From contig NZ_VEED01000003.1 of the NCBI RefSeq assembly GCF_007678255.1, positions 372,001-436,000 on the forward strand: a stretch of 64,000 bases of DNA. Direction: 5' to 3'. The stretch comes from Bacillus sp. X1(2014) (lineage in GTDB: Bacteria; Bacillota; Bacilli; Bacillales_B; DSM-18226). The position numbers and the translations under genes were made by a program. Shown here piece by piece: positions 51,943 through 62,713 of this stretch. Numbering within the stretch: the stretch's first letter is position 1; each line of letters starts with the position of its first letter. The notes beneath the pieces are model-generated. The model ran no database searches. It saw nothing but the letters and a program-made list of their open reading frames with translations, and had not been told where the DNA came from.

Positions 51943-52908
51943 GTGAAAATATTGGATTTAAAACAAAAGCTATTAGTAATCATCGGACCAACTGCTGTCG
52001 GAAAAACAAAGTTAAGTATCGAAATGGCTAAACGCTATAATGGCGAGATTATCAGCGGCGACTCGATGCAGATTTATCGTGGCATGGATATTGGTACAGC
52101 GAAAATCAAACCAGAAGAAATGGAAGGGATTCCGCACCATTTAATTGATATTAAGGATCCTGCTGAAAATTTTTCGGTTGCCGAATTTCAGCTCCTTGTT
52201 CGGGCTAAGATTGATGAGATTGCCCAAAAAGGCAAGCTGCCAATCATTGTTGGTGGGACAGGGTTGTATATACAGTCTGTCATTTATGATTATCAATTTT
52301 CCGATGTGCCCGGTGATGAGGCCTATCGCCTCAAGCTGGAGGAAAGAGTAAAGGAAATCGGAAATGAAGCTCTGTATAAAGAATTATTGGAGGTGGACCC
52401 AGAAAGTGCTTCACAAATCCATCCGAATAATGTAAGAAGGGTTATTCGTGCCCTTGAAATTTTCCATCTGACAGGGAAGACCATGCTAGAGTTTCAACGT
52501 ACACAGCAACCAGACCTTTTGTACGATACAGCGATTATTGGGTTAACGATGGAACGAGAGAAACTTTATGAGCGTATTAATTACCGAGTGGATATCATGG
52601 TTGAGGAAGGGCTCATCGACGAAGTAAAACATCTATATCAACAGGGTTTACGTGATTGTCAATCCATCCAAGCGATTGGCTATAAAGAGCTTTTTGCTTA
52701 CTTTGATGATAAAATGTCATTAGATGAAGCGATAGTCAATTTAAAGCAAAATTCGAGAAGATACGCGAAAAGACAATTGACTTGGTTTCGGAACAAGATG
52801 GAGGTTAATTGGTTCGATATGACCGATGTGGAGAATGTCTCAAAAAAAATAAAGGAAATTTCACATTGTGTTGAAGGAAAGCTTAAAGTAAAATCGAATA
52901 CATATTAG
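51943..52908 (+). CDS. miaA: tRNA dimethylallyltransferase MiaA
   Basis: 321 residues. P-loop [11 protein letters not shown] near 14-24, then [19 protein letters not shown] (DSxQ substrate motif), and [17 protein letters not shown]. It adds a dimethylallyl group to A37 of tRNAs reading UNN codons, using DMAPP. The start is GTG at 51943, with AAGG about seven bases upstream; B. subtilis MiaA is 314 residues, so this start gives the right length. hfq follows 26 bases after the stop, the conserved miaA-hfq pair. Confidence 0.96.
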   Translation: MKILDLKQKLLVIIGPTAVGKTKLSIEMAKRYNGEIISGDSMQIYRGMDIGTAKIKPEEMEGIPHHLIDIKDPAENFSVAEFQLLVRAKIDEIAQKGKLPIIVGGTGLYIQSVIYDYQFSDVPGDEAYRLKLEERVKEIGNEALYKELLEVDPESASQIHPNNVRRVIRALEIFHLTGKTMLEFQRTQQPDLLYDTAIIGLTMEREKLYERINYRVDIMVEEGLIDEVKHLYQQGLRDCQSIQAIGYKELFAYFDDKMSLDEAIVNLKQNSRRYAKRQLTWFRNKMEVNWFDMTDVENVSKKIKEISHCVEGKLKVKSNTY

Positions 52909-52934
52909 TAGAGATAAAAGAGGAGGAAATACAA

Positions 52935-53165
52935 ATGAAAACAACAATCAATATTCAGGACCAATATTTAAACCAGTGCCGCAAAGATAACATACATGTG
53001 ACCGTCTTCTTATTAAACGGATTCCAATTAAGAGGCCAAATTAAAGGCTTTGATAATTTTACTGTCCTTTTTGAATCAGAAGGCAAGCAGCAATTAGTAT
53101 ATAAGCATGCGATCTCAACCTTTGCGCCGCAAAGAAACGTTCATCTTGAATTAGATAACCAATAA
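52935..53165 (+). CDS. hfq: RNA chaperone Hfq
   Basis: 76 residues, typical for Bacillus Hfq (73). Sm1 is [39 protein letters not shown] and Sm2 is [13 protein letters not shown], with the conserved Tyr-Lys-His forming the U-binding pocket. Hexameric Hfq binds small RNAs and mRNAs. AGGAGG lies 8-13 bases before the ATG. It ends the miaA-hfq transcript at a terminator. Confidence 0.97.
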   Translation: MKTTINIQDQYLNQCRKDNIHVTVFLLNGFQLRGQIKGFDNFTVLFESEGKQQLVYKHAISTFAPQRNVHLELDNQ

Positions 53166-53170
53166 GTATA

Positions 53171-53195
53171 AAGCCCATTCTACGGGCTTTTTTTT
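53171..53195 (+). terminator. terminator after miaA-hfq
   Basis: AAGCCC (53171-53176) pairs with GGGCTT (53184-53189), followed by a long T-run. Confidence 0.85.
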
Positions 53196-53365
53196 ATTTT
53201 TGAGAAAACTTTTTTAATGAAATTCAACGTATATGAATACATATTAGTTGAAGGACTATGCATTCCTCATGAGTGAATTTGAGTTCGGAATTTAGAGGAT
53301 AAATTCTGAGTGGCCATAAACAAGCATCCTTTGTAAACTGTTGGCGAAAATGAGAGGTGAAAGCT

Positions 53366-54313
53366 TTGGACCAACCCATTCGAATGAAAAGTAACGGCCA
53401 AATAAGTGTTGTCCTCAACTCACAAAAGAGTAAAACCATTTCAAAAGAGATACCTGACTTTCAAGTGGTTCCAAAGGATATTCCTCCTGAACACTCGGCT
53501 CTAAAAGAAATTGAAGACGAGCTAGGGGCTTTGGTTGGAATGGAAGAAATGAAAAAGATGATCAAGGAAATTTATGCTTGGATTTATGTGAATAAAAAAC
53601 GTGAAGAAATGGGTTTGAAAGCAAAAAAACAAGCCCTTCATATGATGTTTAAAGGAAATCCAGGTACAGGAAAAACAACAGTAGCAAGACTTATTGGCAA
53701 GCTTTTTCAAAAAATGAGTGTATTAACAAAAGGTCATTTAATTGAGGCTGAGCGTGCTGACCTTGTCGGAGAGTATATTGGGCATACCGCTCAAAAGACA
53801 AGGGATTTAATCAAGAAGGCCCAAGGGGGAATCTTATTTATCGATGAGGCATACTCATTGGGCCGCGGGGGAGAAAAGGATTTTGGCAAAGAAGCCATAG
53901 ATACCCTTGTTAAGCATATGGAGGATAAACAGCATGAGTTTATTTTAATCCTTGCTGGATATTCTCGGGAGATGGATCATTTCTTAACCCTTAATCCTGG
54001 GCTGCATTCACGCTTTCCGTTAGTGATAGATTTTCCTGATTACAATATCGAGCAATTAATGGAAATTTCAGCGAGAATGCTTATTGAAAGAGAATACGCA
54101 TTCAGTCATGAAGCGGAAAAAAAGCTTAAAGAACATTTAATTTGGGTGAAAGCAGTATTAAGCCCAAATAGTTTTTCAAACGGCAGGTATGTTCGGAATA
54201 TTATTGAAAAATCAATTCGTGCTCAGGCGATGAGGCTGCTTATGTTAAATAGTTATGACCGGCATGAATTAATGACACTTCGAAGCAATGATCTTGTGTT
54301 TGAAGAAGATTAA
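53366..54313 (+). CDS. spoVK: stage V sporulation protein SpoVK, AAA ATPase
   Basis: About 315 residues (322 in B. subtilis). A CbbX-like AAA+ domain has Walker A GNPGTGKTT, Walker B GGILFIDEAYSL, and the highly conserved ERADLVGEYIGHTAQKTRDLIKKA and KQHEFILILAGYSREMDHFL. The TTG at 53366 is preferred because AGAGGTG lies six bases upstream; the GTG at 53357 overlaps that site. The protein acts in the mother cell during spore maturation. It sits between hfq and hflX, as in B. subtilis. Confidence 0.95.
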   Translation: MDQPIRMKSNGQISVVLNSQKSKTISKEIPDFQVVPKDIPPEHSALKEIEDELGALVGMEEMKKMIKEIYAWIYVNKKREEMGLKAKKQALHMMFKGNPGTGKTTVARLIGKLFQKMSVLTKGHLIEAERADLVGEYIGHTAQKTRDLIKKAQGGILFIDEAYSLGRGGEKDFGKEAIDTLVKHMEDKQHEFILILAGYSREMDHFLTLNPGLHSRFPLVIDFPDYNIEQLMEISARMLIEREYAFSHEAEKKLKEHLIWVKAVLSPNSFSNGRYVRNIIEKSIRAQAMRLLMLNSYDRHELMTLRSNDLVFEED

Positions 54314-54321
54314 ATACAAAA

Positions 54322-54351
54322 AAACGGCAGATTCTTGGGAATCTGTCGTTT
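54322..54351. terminator. bidirectional terminator between spoVK and TRIC-type gene
   Basis: AAACGGCAGATTC (54322-54334) pairs with GAATCTGTCGTTT (54339-54351), with one G-U pair and a TTGG loop. It lies between converging genes with A- and T-rich flanks. Confidence 0.85.
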
Positions 54352-54368
54352 CTTTTGGGATTATCCTT

Positions 54369-54974
54369 CTAATTTGCTTCAAACTTCCGAATGGGAAGTT
54401 TCCAATCAAAAGTATAGGAAAGGACTCTTAATACGGTTACAAGAATGAATAAGGAATATAACTCCCACGGCTGTTTAGCCAAACCCAGCCCGATAAATAT
54501 ACCTGTTAAAATGGCCCATAGCGCATAAATTTCCGCCCTAAGTACGATAGGTTTTCTTCCTGCTAATAAATCACGAATGATTCCGCCGCCAATTCCAGTT
54601 AAGACTGCAGCAACAATAACGGCACTAAGCGGGCGGTCCATGTCTACGCCATAAATGGCACCTTGGATCGCAAAAGCTGAAAGGCCGATCGCATCAAATA
54701 AGTTCCCCCATTTTTGCCAGTGTTTGAGAAGATTGCCTGGAAATAAAAATACAGCAGTAATGGATAACAAGGCAATTTGAAATAATAATCCTTGGTCCCA
54801 AAGTGCAGATACCGGTACGCCGATTAACAGATTTCGTATCGCTCCTCCTCCAAAAGCAGTAACAATTCCTAAAATATAAACCCCGAAAATATCATATTCT
54901 TCCTCCATCGCCACAATCGCTCCACTGACAGCGAAGGCAATGGTTCCAATCATACTTAAAACATCCCATGTCAT
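54369..54974 (-). CDS. TRIC-type (UPF0126) cation channel family membrane protein
   Basis: 201 residues with seven hydrophobic helices arranged as two repeats of three plus one. Each repeat contains a glycine-rich kink and arginine: GGGAIRNLLIGVPVS and GGGIIRDLLAGRKP. Prokaryotic TRIC proteins form trimeric monovalent cation channels; physiological roles in bacteria are poorly defined. B. subtilis has a related YvgT. Its presence between spoVK and hflX is an insertion relative to the B. subtilis order I recall. It has its own terminator. Confidence 0.85.
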   Translation of the reverse strand: MTWDVLSMIGTIAFAVSGAIVAMEEEYDIFGVYILGIVTAFGGGAIRNLLIGVPVSALWDQGLLFQIALLSITAVFLFPGNLLKHWQKWGNLFDAIGLSAFAIQGAIYGVDMDRPLSAVIVAAVLTGIGGGIIRDLLAGRKPIVLRAEIYALWAILTGIFIGLGLAKQPWELYSLFILVTVLRVLSYTFDWKLPIRKFEAN

Positions 54975-55166
54975 TTTTGCTATCCCCTTGATGTCTATTT
55001 TTTTATTACACTATTAATATAGTAAAAATGTAACGGATTTCAAACATTAAAATTTTATCATGTTGTAGAAAAAATACAATAAGTTTTTTTAGAATTGGAG
55101 AAAATAGAGATTATAACTTTTTTTTGTTATGATGGAAGGTAGATGTTTAGGAAGGAAGGATGCCTT

Positions 55167-56429
55167 TTGGAACAGAAAGAAACGAAAGAGAAAGTAATCC
55201 TGGTTGGCTGCCAAACCAGCGGGGACGATGACTTACGTTTTCACTATTCGATGGAGGAGTTAGAGGCATTAACTGAAACCGCTCAGGGTGAAGTGTTGGT
55301 ATCTGTCGTTCAAAAACGAGAGCGCCGTCATCCAGCGACATACATAGGTAAAGGGAAAGTCGAAGAACTAAATGCACTCGTAGAAGAACTTGAGCCTGAT
55401 ATCGTCATCTTTAATGATGAACTCTCGCCAAGTCAAAAGAGAAATCTTGCGACTGAACTTAATGCCCGGGTAATTGACCGTACCCAGCTAATTTTAGATA
55501 TTTTTGCGCAAAGAGCAAGATCCAAAGAGGGGAAACTACAAGTAGAACTAGCCCAGATGCAGTATATACTGCCTCGCCTTGCTGGTCAAGGGATTGCATT
55601 ATCTCGTCTTGGTGGTGGAATTGGTACAAGAGGGCCTGGTGAAACGAAGTTAGAATCAGACCGCCGTCACATCCGCCGACGTATTGATGAAATAAAAGGT
55701 CAGCTGTCTGTCATCGTTCAGCATAGGGATCGGTACCGAGAAAGAAGGAAGAAAAATAAGGCCTTTCAGGTGGCGATTGTTGGGTATACCAACGCTGGTA
55801 AATCAACCTTGTTTAATCGTTTATCCGAAGCCGAGTCCTATGAGGAAAATCAATTGTTTGCTACCCTTGATCCAATGACACGCAAACTGATCCTGCCTAG
55901 TGGTTTCTTTGCTTTGATTACAGATACAGTAGGCTTTATTCAAGATTTACCGACAACGCTGATTGCTGCCTTCAGGTCCACCCTCGAGGAAGTAAAGGAA
56001 GCGGATCTACTACTTCATGTGGTAGATATGTCCAATCCGGATTATTTCCATCATGAAAAAACGGTTAAAAAGCTGTTAGATGACTTGGAAGTGAAAGATA
56101 TCCCGCAAATAACGGTATATAATAAGAGGGATATTCAGCATGCCGATTTTGTCCCAACTGCGGATACACCGACAGCATTTATCAGTGCTTTTGATGAAAA
56201 TGACCGCCATTCGTTAAAAGAAAAAATAGAGCAAGTTGTGATGGAATTGATGGTCCCTTATGAGGTAGCTGTTCCTTCTACCGAGGGGAAACTGCTTTCT
56301 CAATTAAAAAATGAAACCATTTTAAGAGGCCTTTCCTTTGATGAAGAAAGCCAATTGTATCGCTGTAAAGGGTTTTCGCTGCAAGATCATCAAATTACAG
56401 GCCAATTACAGAATTATAAAAGTAGATAG
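55167..56429 (+). CDS. hflX: ribosome-associated GTPase HflX
   Basis: About 420 residues. The N-terminal HflX domain has [19 protein letters not shown] and [13 protein letters not shown]. The linker is [22 protein letters not shown] motifs are GYTNAGKST (G1), DTVGF (G3) and NKRD (G4). HflX splits stalled ribosomes, often under heat stress. The TTG at 55167 is chosen since AAGGAAGGA ends nine bases upstream; the ATG at 55143 lies before it. The same gene is called ynbA in B. subtilis. It is followed 11 bases later by ynbB, likely one transcript. Confidence 0.95.
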   Translation: MEQKETKEKVILVGCQTSGDDDLRFHYSMEELEALTETAQGEVLVSVVQKRERRHPATYIGKGKVEELNALVEELEPDIVIFNDELSPSQKRNLATELNARVIDRTQLILDIFAQRARSKEGKLQVELAQMQYILPRLAGQGIALSRLGGGIGTRGPGETKLESDRRHIRRRIDEIKGQLSVIVQHRDRYRERRKKNKAFQVAIVGYTNAGKSTLFNRLSEAESYEENQLFATLDPMTRKLILPSGFFALITDTVGFIQDLPTTLIAAFRSTLEEVKEADLLLHVVDMSNPDYFHHEKTVKKLLDDLEVKDIPQITVYNKRDIQHADFVPTADTPTAFISAFDENDRHSLKEKIEQVVMELMVPYEVAVPSTEGKLLSQLKNETILRGLSFDEESQLYRCKGFSLQDHQITGQLQNYKSR

Positions 56430-56440
56430 GAGATTCATGC

Positions 56441-57712
56441 ATGTTTCAACAGTTAAAGAATGGGGAAAAACTCCGGCCGATCGTTTGGGAAGTCGAACAA
56501 CAAATCGCTGGGATACATAAGGAAATCGACGAAAGAATCGAAACTAATCAATTTAGGGTTTTACAGAGTTTTCAAAAACATAGGGTCAGTGACTCGCATT
56601 TTATCCCATCAACTGGATACGGCTACGATGATATCGGCAGAGATACACTAGAAAATGTTTATGCAGATGTCTTTGGCGGTGAAGCAGGATTGGTTCGCCC
56701 GCAAATCATTTCCGGTACCCATGCCATTTCCATCGCTTTATTTGGTGTTCTTCGCCCTGGTGATGAACTCCTTTATATTACGGGCAAACCGTATGATACC
56801 TTGGAAGAAATCGTTGGACTTCGTGGGAATGGGGTTGGTTCTTTAAAGGAATTTGGCATCTCTTATGAAAGCGTGGCCCTGACAAATGAGGGGCAAATTA
56901 ACTGGGATCAAGTATCTGAAAAAATAAAACCGAATACAAAGATGATTGGGATTCAACGGTCCAAAGGTTATGACACAAGACCTTCTTTTACGGTTGATGA
57001 AATTGGCGAAATGATTAAGTATGTGAAAGAAATTAAGCCAGATGTCGTTGTATTCGTGGATAACTGCTACGGTGAATTTGTAGAAGAGATGGAGCCATGT
57101 CATGTCGGCGCGGACTTAATGGCTGGCTCGCTGATCAAAAATCCTGGTGGGGGAATAGTGAAAACTGGCGGCTATATTGTTGGGAAAAAACAATGGGTGG
57201 AAGCTTGTTCTTATCGGATGACATCACCTGGGATTGGGGCGGAAGCTGGTGCATCCCTCTATAGTCTTCAAGAAATGTATCAAGGCTTTTTTCTGGCCCC
57301 GCATGTGGTGGGCCAAGCCTTAAAAGGTGCAGTGTTTACGGCAGCAATGCTGGAGAAATTAGGCATGAATTCCTCGCCCAAATGGAATGCTAACAGAACC
57401 GACTTAATTCAATCTGTACAGTTCGATGACCGTGATAAAATGATAGCTTTTTGTCAAGCCATTCAATTTGCTTCGCCTATAAATTCATACGTTACTCCAC
57501 ATGCGAGCTATATGCCAGGGTATGAGGACGACGTGATTATGGCTGCTGGCACCTTTATCCAGGGAGCAAGTATTGAACTCACTGCAGACGGACCGATTAG
57601 ACCGCCATATGTAGCCTATGTACAAGGTGGTTTAACATATGCCCATGTGAAAATGGCTGTGTGCCTCGCGATCGACCGTTTGACTGAAAAAGGATTAATG
57701 GACCTGTTTTAG
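56441..57712 (+). CDS. ynbB: PLP-dependent YnbB protein (aluminium-resistance/methionine gamma-lyase-like)
   Basis: 423 residues of the Cys/Met metabolism PLP fold, in the branch annotated as aluminium resistance protein. The start of the domain has GYGYDDIGRDTLENVYADVFGGEAGLVRPQIISGTHAI. The PLP-binding Asp is in VVFVDNCYGEFVE, and the Schiff-base Lys is in AGSLIKNPGGG. AGGAGA precedes the ATG. Its physiological reaction is not established. The hflX-ynbB-glnR order matches B. subtilis. Confidence 0.92.
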   Translation: MFQQLKNGEKLRPIVWEVEQQIAGIHKEIDERIETNQFRVLQSFQKHRVSDSHFIPSTGYGYDDIGRDTLENVYADVFGGEAGLVRPQIISGTHAISIALFGVLRPGDELLYITGKPYDTLEEIVGLRGNGVGSLKEFGISYESVALTNEGQINWDQVSEKIKPNTKMIGIQRSKGYDTRPSFTVDEIGEMIKYVKEIKPDVVVFVDNCYGEFVEEMEPCHVGADLMAGSLIKNPGGGIVKTGGYIVGKKQWVEACSYRMTSPGIGAEAGASLYSLQEMYQGFFLAPHVVGQALKGAVFTAAMLEKLGMNSSPKWNANRTDLIQSVQFDDRDKMIAFCQAIQFASPINSYVTPHASYMPGYEDDVIMAAGTFIQGASIELTADGPIRPPYVAYVQGGLTYAHVKMAVCLAIDRLTEKGLMDLF

Positions 57713-57758
57713 TGATTGTAAGTATTTTTTGAGTTGTCCATTTATTAAGTAAATTCCA

Positions 57759-57775
57759 TGTAAGAAAATCTAACA
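57759..57775. promoter_or_regulatory. GlnR/TnrA box 1
   Basis: TGTAAGAAAATCTAACA fits TGTNA-N7-TNACA perfectly and lies just upstream of the -35 element of glnRA. Confidence 0.88.
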
Positions 57776-57780
57776 TATCA

Positions 57781-57809
57781 TTGACAACTTTTCTAACACG
57801 AAATATAAT
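57781..57809 (+). promoter_or_regulatory. sigma-A promoter of glnRA with overlapping GlnR box 2
   Basis: TTGACA (57781-57786) and TATAAT (57804-57809) are 17 bases apart. TGACAACTTTTCTAACA (57782-57798) is a second GlnR box with one mismatch and overlaps the -35, so bound GlnR would block RNA polymerase. The paired layout is that of B. subtilis glnRA. Confidence 0.9.
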
Positions 57810-57845
57810 AGCATTATAAACAAACCCGAAGGGAGGAGTAATTAG

Positions 57846-58250
57846 GTGAGTGGAAAAGAAATTCGCCGTTCCATGCCGCTGTTCCCGATCGGAACGGTCA
57901 TGCAGTTAACGGAACTTACAGCCAGGCAAATTCGATACTACGAAGAACACCAATTGATTTCTCCAGCTAGAACCGAAGGGAATAGACGCCTATATTGCTT
58001 AAATGATATTGATAGGCTTCTAGAAATTAAGGATTTGATTGATCAAGGTGTGAACATGGCTGGTATAAAACAATTATTCCTAGTTAAAGAACAACAACAA
58101 TCTAATATTATCGAACAACAAACAGAGAAGTCCAAACGCGAATTAACAGATGAACAACTTAGAAAGCTGTTGCGTAACGAAATGATGCATTCAGGCCGTA
58201 ACAACCGATCGTCATTACGTCAAGGAGATATGTCAAGATTCTTCCATTAA
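57846..58250 (+). CDS. glnR: glutamine synthetase repressor GlnR
   Basis: 134 residues, MerR family. N-terminal [49 protein letters not shown]. There is a glutamine-rich helical linker ([11 protein letters not shown]), and a C-terminal tail MSRFFH that in B. subtilis senses feedback-inhibited glutamine synthetase. The start is GTG at 57846 after GGGAGGAG. It represses glnRA and other nitrogen genes when glutamine is plentiful. glnA follows 37 bases after the stop in the same operon. Confidence 0.97.
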   Translation: MSGKEIRRSMPLFPIGTVMQLTELTARQIRYYEEHQLISPARTEGNRRLYCLNDIDRLLEIKDLIDQGVNMAGIKQLFLVKEQQQSNIIEQQTEKSKRELTDEQLRKLLRNEMMHSGRNNRSSLRQGDMSRFFH

Positions 58251-58287
58251 ATTGGAAGCATCTTCTCAAAAAATAGGGGGTAAGAAC

Positions 58288-59622
58288 ATGGCAAAGTATT
58301 CAAGAGAAGATATTAAAAGATTAGCTGTTGAGGAAAACGTAAAATTTATTCGTTTACAATTCACCGACATCCTTGGAACCATTAAAAACGTAGAGATTCC
58401 AATTTCTCAACTAGAAAAAGCACTTGATAACAAAATGATGTTTGACGGATCTTCCATCGAAGGTTTCGTACGTATTGAAGAGTCTGATATGCTGCTTTAT
58501 CCAGACCTTAATACATGGGTAGTATTCCCTTGGACAGCTGAAAAAGGGAAAGTTGCCCGCTTAATTTGTGATATTTATACTCCAGAAGGAAAACCATTTG
58601 AAGGGGATCCTCGTAATAACTTAAGAAGAGTATTGAAAGAAATGGAAGAGTTAGGTTTCACTAACTTTAATCTTGGACCTGAGCCGGAATTCTTCTTATT
58701 CAAATTAGATGAAAAAGGCGAACCAAGTTTAGAATTAAATGACCAAGGCGGTTATTTTGACTTAGCACCAACAGATTTAGGTGAAAACTGCCGTCGTGAT
58801 ATCGTTCTTGAGTTAGAAGAAATGGGCTTTGAAATTGAAGCTTCTCACCACGAAGTAGCACCAGGTCAGCACGAAATTGATTTTAAATATGCAGATGCAT
58901 TAACAGCATGTGACCAAATCCAAACGTTTAAATTAGTTGTTAAAACCATTGCTCGTAAACATGGCTTGCACGCAACATTCATGCCAAAACCATTATACGG
59001 AGTAAATGGATCTGGAATGCACATGAACCTTTCATTATTTAAAAATGGAGAAAATGCATTCTATCAGCCAAACGGCGACTTAGAAATGAGCGATGCAGCT
59101 CGTCAATTTATCGCAGGAATTTTAAAGCACGCTCCAGCCTTTACAGCGGTAACTAACCCAACTGTAAACTCTTATAAGCGTCTAGTTCCTGGCTATGAAG
59201 CACCATGCTATGTAGCTTGGTCAGCAAGAAACCGTTCACCATTAATTCGTATCCCTGCTTCTCGTGGATTAAGTACACGTGTTGAAGTACGTAGCGTGGA
59301 CCCTGCAGCAAATCCATACCTTGCAATGGCTGTCCTTCTGAAAGCTGGCTTAGACGGAATTAAAAACCAATTAACTCCTCCAGCACCAGTTGATAGAAAC
59401 ATCTATGTAATGAGCAAAGAAGAGAGAATCGAAGAAGGCATCATCGATCTTCCTGCTACATTAGCGCAAGCATTAGATCAATTAAAAGCTGATGAAGTAA
59501 TCGTGGCGGGTCTAGGCGAGCACATTATGGAACACTTTGTTGAAGCAAAAGAAATCGAGTGGGATATGTTCCGTACAGTCGTTCACCAATGGGAACGCGA
59601 TCAATATATGAGCATGTATTAA
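58288..59622 (+). CDS. glnA: glutamine synthetase type I
   Basis: 444 residues, identical in length to B. subtilis GlnA (GSI-alpha, not adenylylated). Active-site stretches are [10 protein letters not shown] near 50-60, [43 protein letters not shown] and [14 protein letters not shown]. It makes glutamine from glutamate, ammonium and ATP in the cytoplasm. The ATG at 58288 has AGGGGG eight to ten bases upstream. In Bacillus the feedback-inhibited enzyme also controls GlnR and TnrA. Codon use is that of a highly expressed gene. Confidence 0.98.
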   Translation: MAKYSREDIKRLAVEENVKFIRLQFTDILGTIKNVEIPISQLEKALDNKMMFDGSSIEGFVRIEESDMLLYPDLNTWVVFPWTAEKGKVARLICDIYTPEGKPFEGDPRNNLRRVLKEMEELGFTNFNLGPEPEFFLFKLDEKGEPSLELNDQGGYFDLAPTDLGENCRRDIVLELEEMGFEIEASHHEVAPGQHEIDFKYADALTACDQIQTFKLVVKTIARKHGLHATFMPKPLYGVNGSGMHMNLSLFKNGENAFYQPNGDLEMSDAARQFIAGILKHAPAFTAVTNPTVNSYKRLVPGYEAPCYVAWSARNRSPLIRIPASRGLSTRVEVRSVDPAANPYLAMAVLLKAGLDGIKNQLTPPAPVDRNIYVMSKEERIEEGIIDLPATLAQALDQLKADEVIVAGLGEHIMEHFVEAKEIEWDMFRTVVHQWERDQYMSMY

Positions 59623-59630
59623 TATCATTA

Positions 59631-59661
59631 AACCCTGTTGCTTGTAGCGACAGGGTTTTTT
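59631..59661 (+). terminator. terminator after glnRA
   Basis: AACCCTGT (59631-59638) pairs with ACAGGGTT (59650-59657), with GCT/AGC inside, then a T-run. Confidence 0.88.
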
Positions 59662-59690
59662 GTTGGTTTGTGGGGAACTAAAAGGGGGGA

Positions 59691-59866
59691 ATTACCGAGA
59701 GGACAAAAAAGAGGCAGGACGGTAAATGAAAGAGGACTGGATTTACTGGGAAGAGGAAAAAAGCAGGCTAGCGTTAAATGAAAGAGGGCTGCATTTACCG
59801 GAAGGAGGAAAAAAAGCCTAAGCGGTAAATGAAAGAGGACTACATTTACCGGGAGTAAATTACGTC
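59691..59866. repeat. tandem imperfect 51-52-base repeats
   Basis: Units start at 59721, 59773 and 59824 (periods 52 and 51), with a partial unit before the first and a truncated third. Each has GGTAAATGAAAGAGG near its start and ATTTAC(C)GG about 21 bases on, so GGTAAAT/ATTTACC can fold within a unit; a purine-rich spacer GAGGAAAAAA follows. A further GGTAAATT lies near 59982. The 59662-60138 gap otherwise shows no gene. Confidence 0.6.
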
Positions 59867-60138
59867 CGTTTGTTTTGTAAAAGTAACATAAACCACACTT
59901 ATCAACCTAAACCATTACGGATCACACTAATCGGGCTTTATGAACCGCTCTTATCCGGAGAGAAGCAAAAAAGAGCCCAAACGGTAAATTATATTTAATC
60001 AATACATCAAACTACAGTAGTCAATCCCCACACATGCCAAAAAAACTTCCTTATTTCTTGAAAAATTCACAATTATCTTCGTTCTGCTTCTCATATATAT
60101 TATATGCTTAACTTGAAAACATTTGGGAGGTGCTCTAA

Positions 60139-60393
60139 TTGTATAAACTGCAAATATATAATGCTCAAACCCAAGAAATACTTCGTGAAAAGATGTATAA
60201 GAAACCGGATCTTATTTTAAGTTTACTAGAATCAGGAGTAAAAGGTCAGGAATGTTTTCTATTTGATGAGGAACGTAGAACGTTAAAAGGAGATTATGTG
60301 AGCCATTCCGTTTTTATGGATGCGGATACGGAAGTTTATAAAGCGCTTTTTAACGTGAAATTATCAGAAATACAAGCAAGGATAGTTAAATAA
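60139..60393 (+). CDS. small conserved-looking hypothetical protein
   Basis: 84 residues beginning with TTG at 60139, with GGGAGGTG six bases upstream. The protein is soluble, mixed alpha/beta by eye (KLQIYNAQTQEILREKMYKKPDLILSLL), with an acidic middle segment FLFDEERRTLKGDY. I do not recognise the family. It stands alone between the repeat-rich gap and a perfect palindromic terminator, which together with the strong ribosome binding site supports a real gene. Confidence 0.6.
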   Translation: MYKLQIYNAQTQEILREKMYKKPDLILSLLESGVKGQECFLFDEERRTLKGDYVSHSVFMDADTEVYKALFNVKLSEIQARIVK

Positions 60394-60403
60394 ACTGCTT
60401 ATA

Positions 60404-60439
60404 TTAATTTGAGAAACGCCAAGATACAATTGTATCTTG
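60404..60439. terminator. bidirectional terminator, perfect 18-bp arms
   Basis: The 36 bases 60404-60439 are a perfect palindrome (AGAAACGCCAAGATACAA and its inverse) between converging genes. Confidence 0.8.
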
Positions 60440-60453
60440 GCGTTTCTCTTGAT

Positions 60454-60744
60454 TTATTCATTATTCTTTTCAGTCTGATTTAGTAGTTTGATTTTAGTAA
60501 GAATGGCATCACCGCCAATTCCAGCTATAACCGAAAAAAGGATATTTTCCACCAGTGAATTGGGCGCAGTATATACAATAAGAATTAGCGCAGCAACCGC
60601 ACCAAGGAGAAGTTCTTCTAAAAAGCCGAGATAAATGAATCTTTTCGTTTTCCTAGGCATGATGATTTTTCCGTGTTTACGAACATGTCCAACAATACCA
60701 ACCATTCCACCAATTACTATAGAGAAAATAATGTCGACTAACAC
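60454..60744 (-). CDS. DUF4257-family small membrane protein
   Basis: 96 residues with three hydrophobic segments (about 3-19, 41-60 and 65-80). GGMVGIVGHVRKHGKIIMPRKTKRFIYLGFLEELLLGAVAAL is in keeping with DUF4257, seen in Bacillaceae. The start is GTG at 60744 with AAGGAGG ten bases upstream on the minus strand. Two short polar loops and a charged C-terminus (QTEKNNE) follow. The function is unknown; no neighbour suggests one. Confidence 0.68.
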   Translation of the reverse strand: MLVDIIFSIVIGGMVGIVGHVRKHGKIIMPRKTKRFIYLGFLEELLLGAVAALILIVYTAPNSLVENILFSVIAGIGGDAILTKIKLLNQTEKNNE

Positions 60745-60910
60745 CGTTTCTCAACCTCCTTAAGCCTAAATTTTTTGGACCTAAGGTAAATCTTGGTGTA
60801 GTACAATTATATCAAACATTAACAACATGGGAATGAGTAAAAATACTGAATTTTCACTATATAAATTACATGTTGTGATAAAAATGAAAAATTTTCCCAA
60901 TAGCATGACG

Positions 60911-60940
60911 AAAAAAGAGCCTGCACCGTAGTGCAAACTC
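60911..60940 (-). terminator. terminator of lexA
   Basis: GAGCCTGCAC (60917-60926) pairs with GTGCAAACTC (60931-60940) with two G-U pairs when read on the minus strand. The A-run 60911-60916 gives the T tail. It ends five bases before the lexA stop codon. Confidence 0.82.
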
Positions 60941-60944
60941 TCTA

Positions 60945-61568
60945 TTAATGAATATGCCGATAAACGCCAATAACTTTTCCTAGAATTGAAACATTCCTTA
61001 ATATAATAGGGTCCATTGTAGAATTTTCCGGCTGCAGGCGTATGTAATCTTTTTCCTTAAAAAATCTCTTACAGGTGGCTTCATCTTCCTCGGTCATAGC
61101 TACAACGATATCACCGTTATTTGCGGTTGGCTGCTGTTTCACAATGACGTAGTCTCCATCTAGTATCCCAGCTTCTATCATACTCTCACCCATGATTTCT
61201 AGCATGAACACTTGTTCATCTGCAGGTGCAAGACTTTCTGGAAGCGGGAAAAATTCTTCGACATTCTCAATAGCTGTAATTGGTAATCCTGCAGTTACTT
61301 TACCAACCACGGGAACATTTACTACCGCATTTCTTGGTATATGTGCAGCTATATCTGCTTCTAATATTTCAATTGCTCTTGGTTTGGTTGGATCCCGTCT
61401 AATCAGTCCCTTGCTTTCTAACCTTGCTAAATGACCGTGAACAGTTGAGCTGGATGCTAGTCCAACTGCTTCTCCAATTTCTCTAACTGAAGGGGGATAT
61501 CCTTTACTCTTAACCTCACTTTTAATGAAGTCTAAGATATCCTGCTGCCGCTTTGATATTTTAGCCAT
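60945..61568 (-). CDS. lexA: SOS repressor LexA
   Basis: 207 residues (205 in B. subtilis). The winged HTH has [34 protein letters not shown]. The self-cleavage site is Ala93-Gly94 in VTAGLP, and the catalytic dyad is Ser129 (MGESMI) and Lys167 (EATCKRF). RecA filaments trigger its autocleavage after DNA damage. The ATG at 61568 follows GAGGTGGA on the minus strand. It is divergent from yneA with LexA boxes in the gap. Confidence 0.97.
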   Translation of the reverse strand: MAKISKRQQDILDFIKSEVKSKGYPPSVREIGEAVGLASSSTVHGHLARLESKGLIRRDPTKPRAIEILEADIAAHIPRNAVVNVPVVGKVTAGLPITAIENVEEFFPLPESLAPADEQVFMLEIMGESMIEAGILDGDYVIVKQQPTANNGDIVVAMTEEDEATCKRFFKEKDYIRLQPENSTMDPIILRNVSILGKVIGVYRHIH

Positions 61569-61629
61569 GATAAAATCCACCTCGTCTGGTTTTTGTTGAC
61601 TTTATTATACCATGTTCGTATTTTTTATA

Positions 61630-61643
61630 CAAACATAAGTTCG
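61630..61643. promoter_or_regulatory. LexA box 1
   Basis: CAAACATAAGTTCG fits CGAAC-N4-GTTCG with one mismatch. It lies in the lexA-yneA intergenic region, nearer lexA. Confidence 0.75.
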
Positions 61644-61652
61644 AAAAGATAG

Positions 61653-61682
61653 TTGACAACAAACAAACGTTCGACTTATAAT
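61653..61682 (+). promoter_or_regulatory. sigma-A promoter of yneA with LexA box 2 in the spacer
   Basis: TTGACA (61653-61658) and TATAAT (61677-61682) are 18 bases apart. CAAACAAACGTTCG (61660-61673) lies between them and fits the LexA consensus with one mismatch, so LexA would occlude the promoter. Confidence 0.8.
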
Positions 61683-61695
61683 CAAATTAATAAAA

Positions 61696-61709
61696 CGAAC
61701 ATATATTCT
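61696..61709. promoter_or_regulatory. LexA box 3 (degenerate)
   Basis: CGAACATATATTCT has one perfect half-site (CGAAC) and a weak second half, located between the promoter and yneA. Confidence 0.5.
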
Positions 61710-61727
61710 TAGTAGAGGTGTTTTTAT

Positions 61728-62711
<984 letters not shown>

Positions 62712-62713
<2 letters not shown>

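Noticed and set aside
59726..59821. A short ATG open frame running through the tandem repeats
   Set aside because: Its codons are just the repeat units, no family sequence is apparent, and the same ATG recurs in each unit without an open frame.
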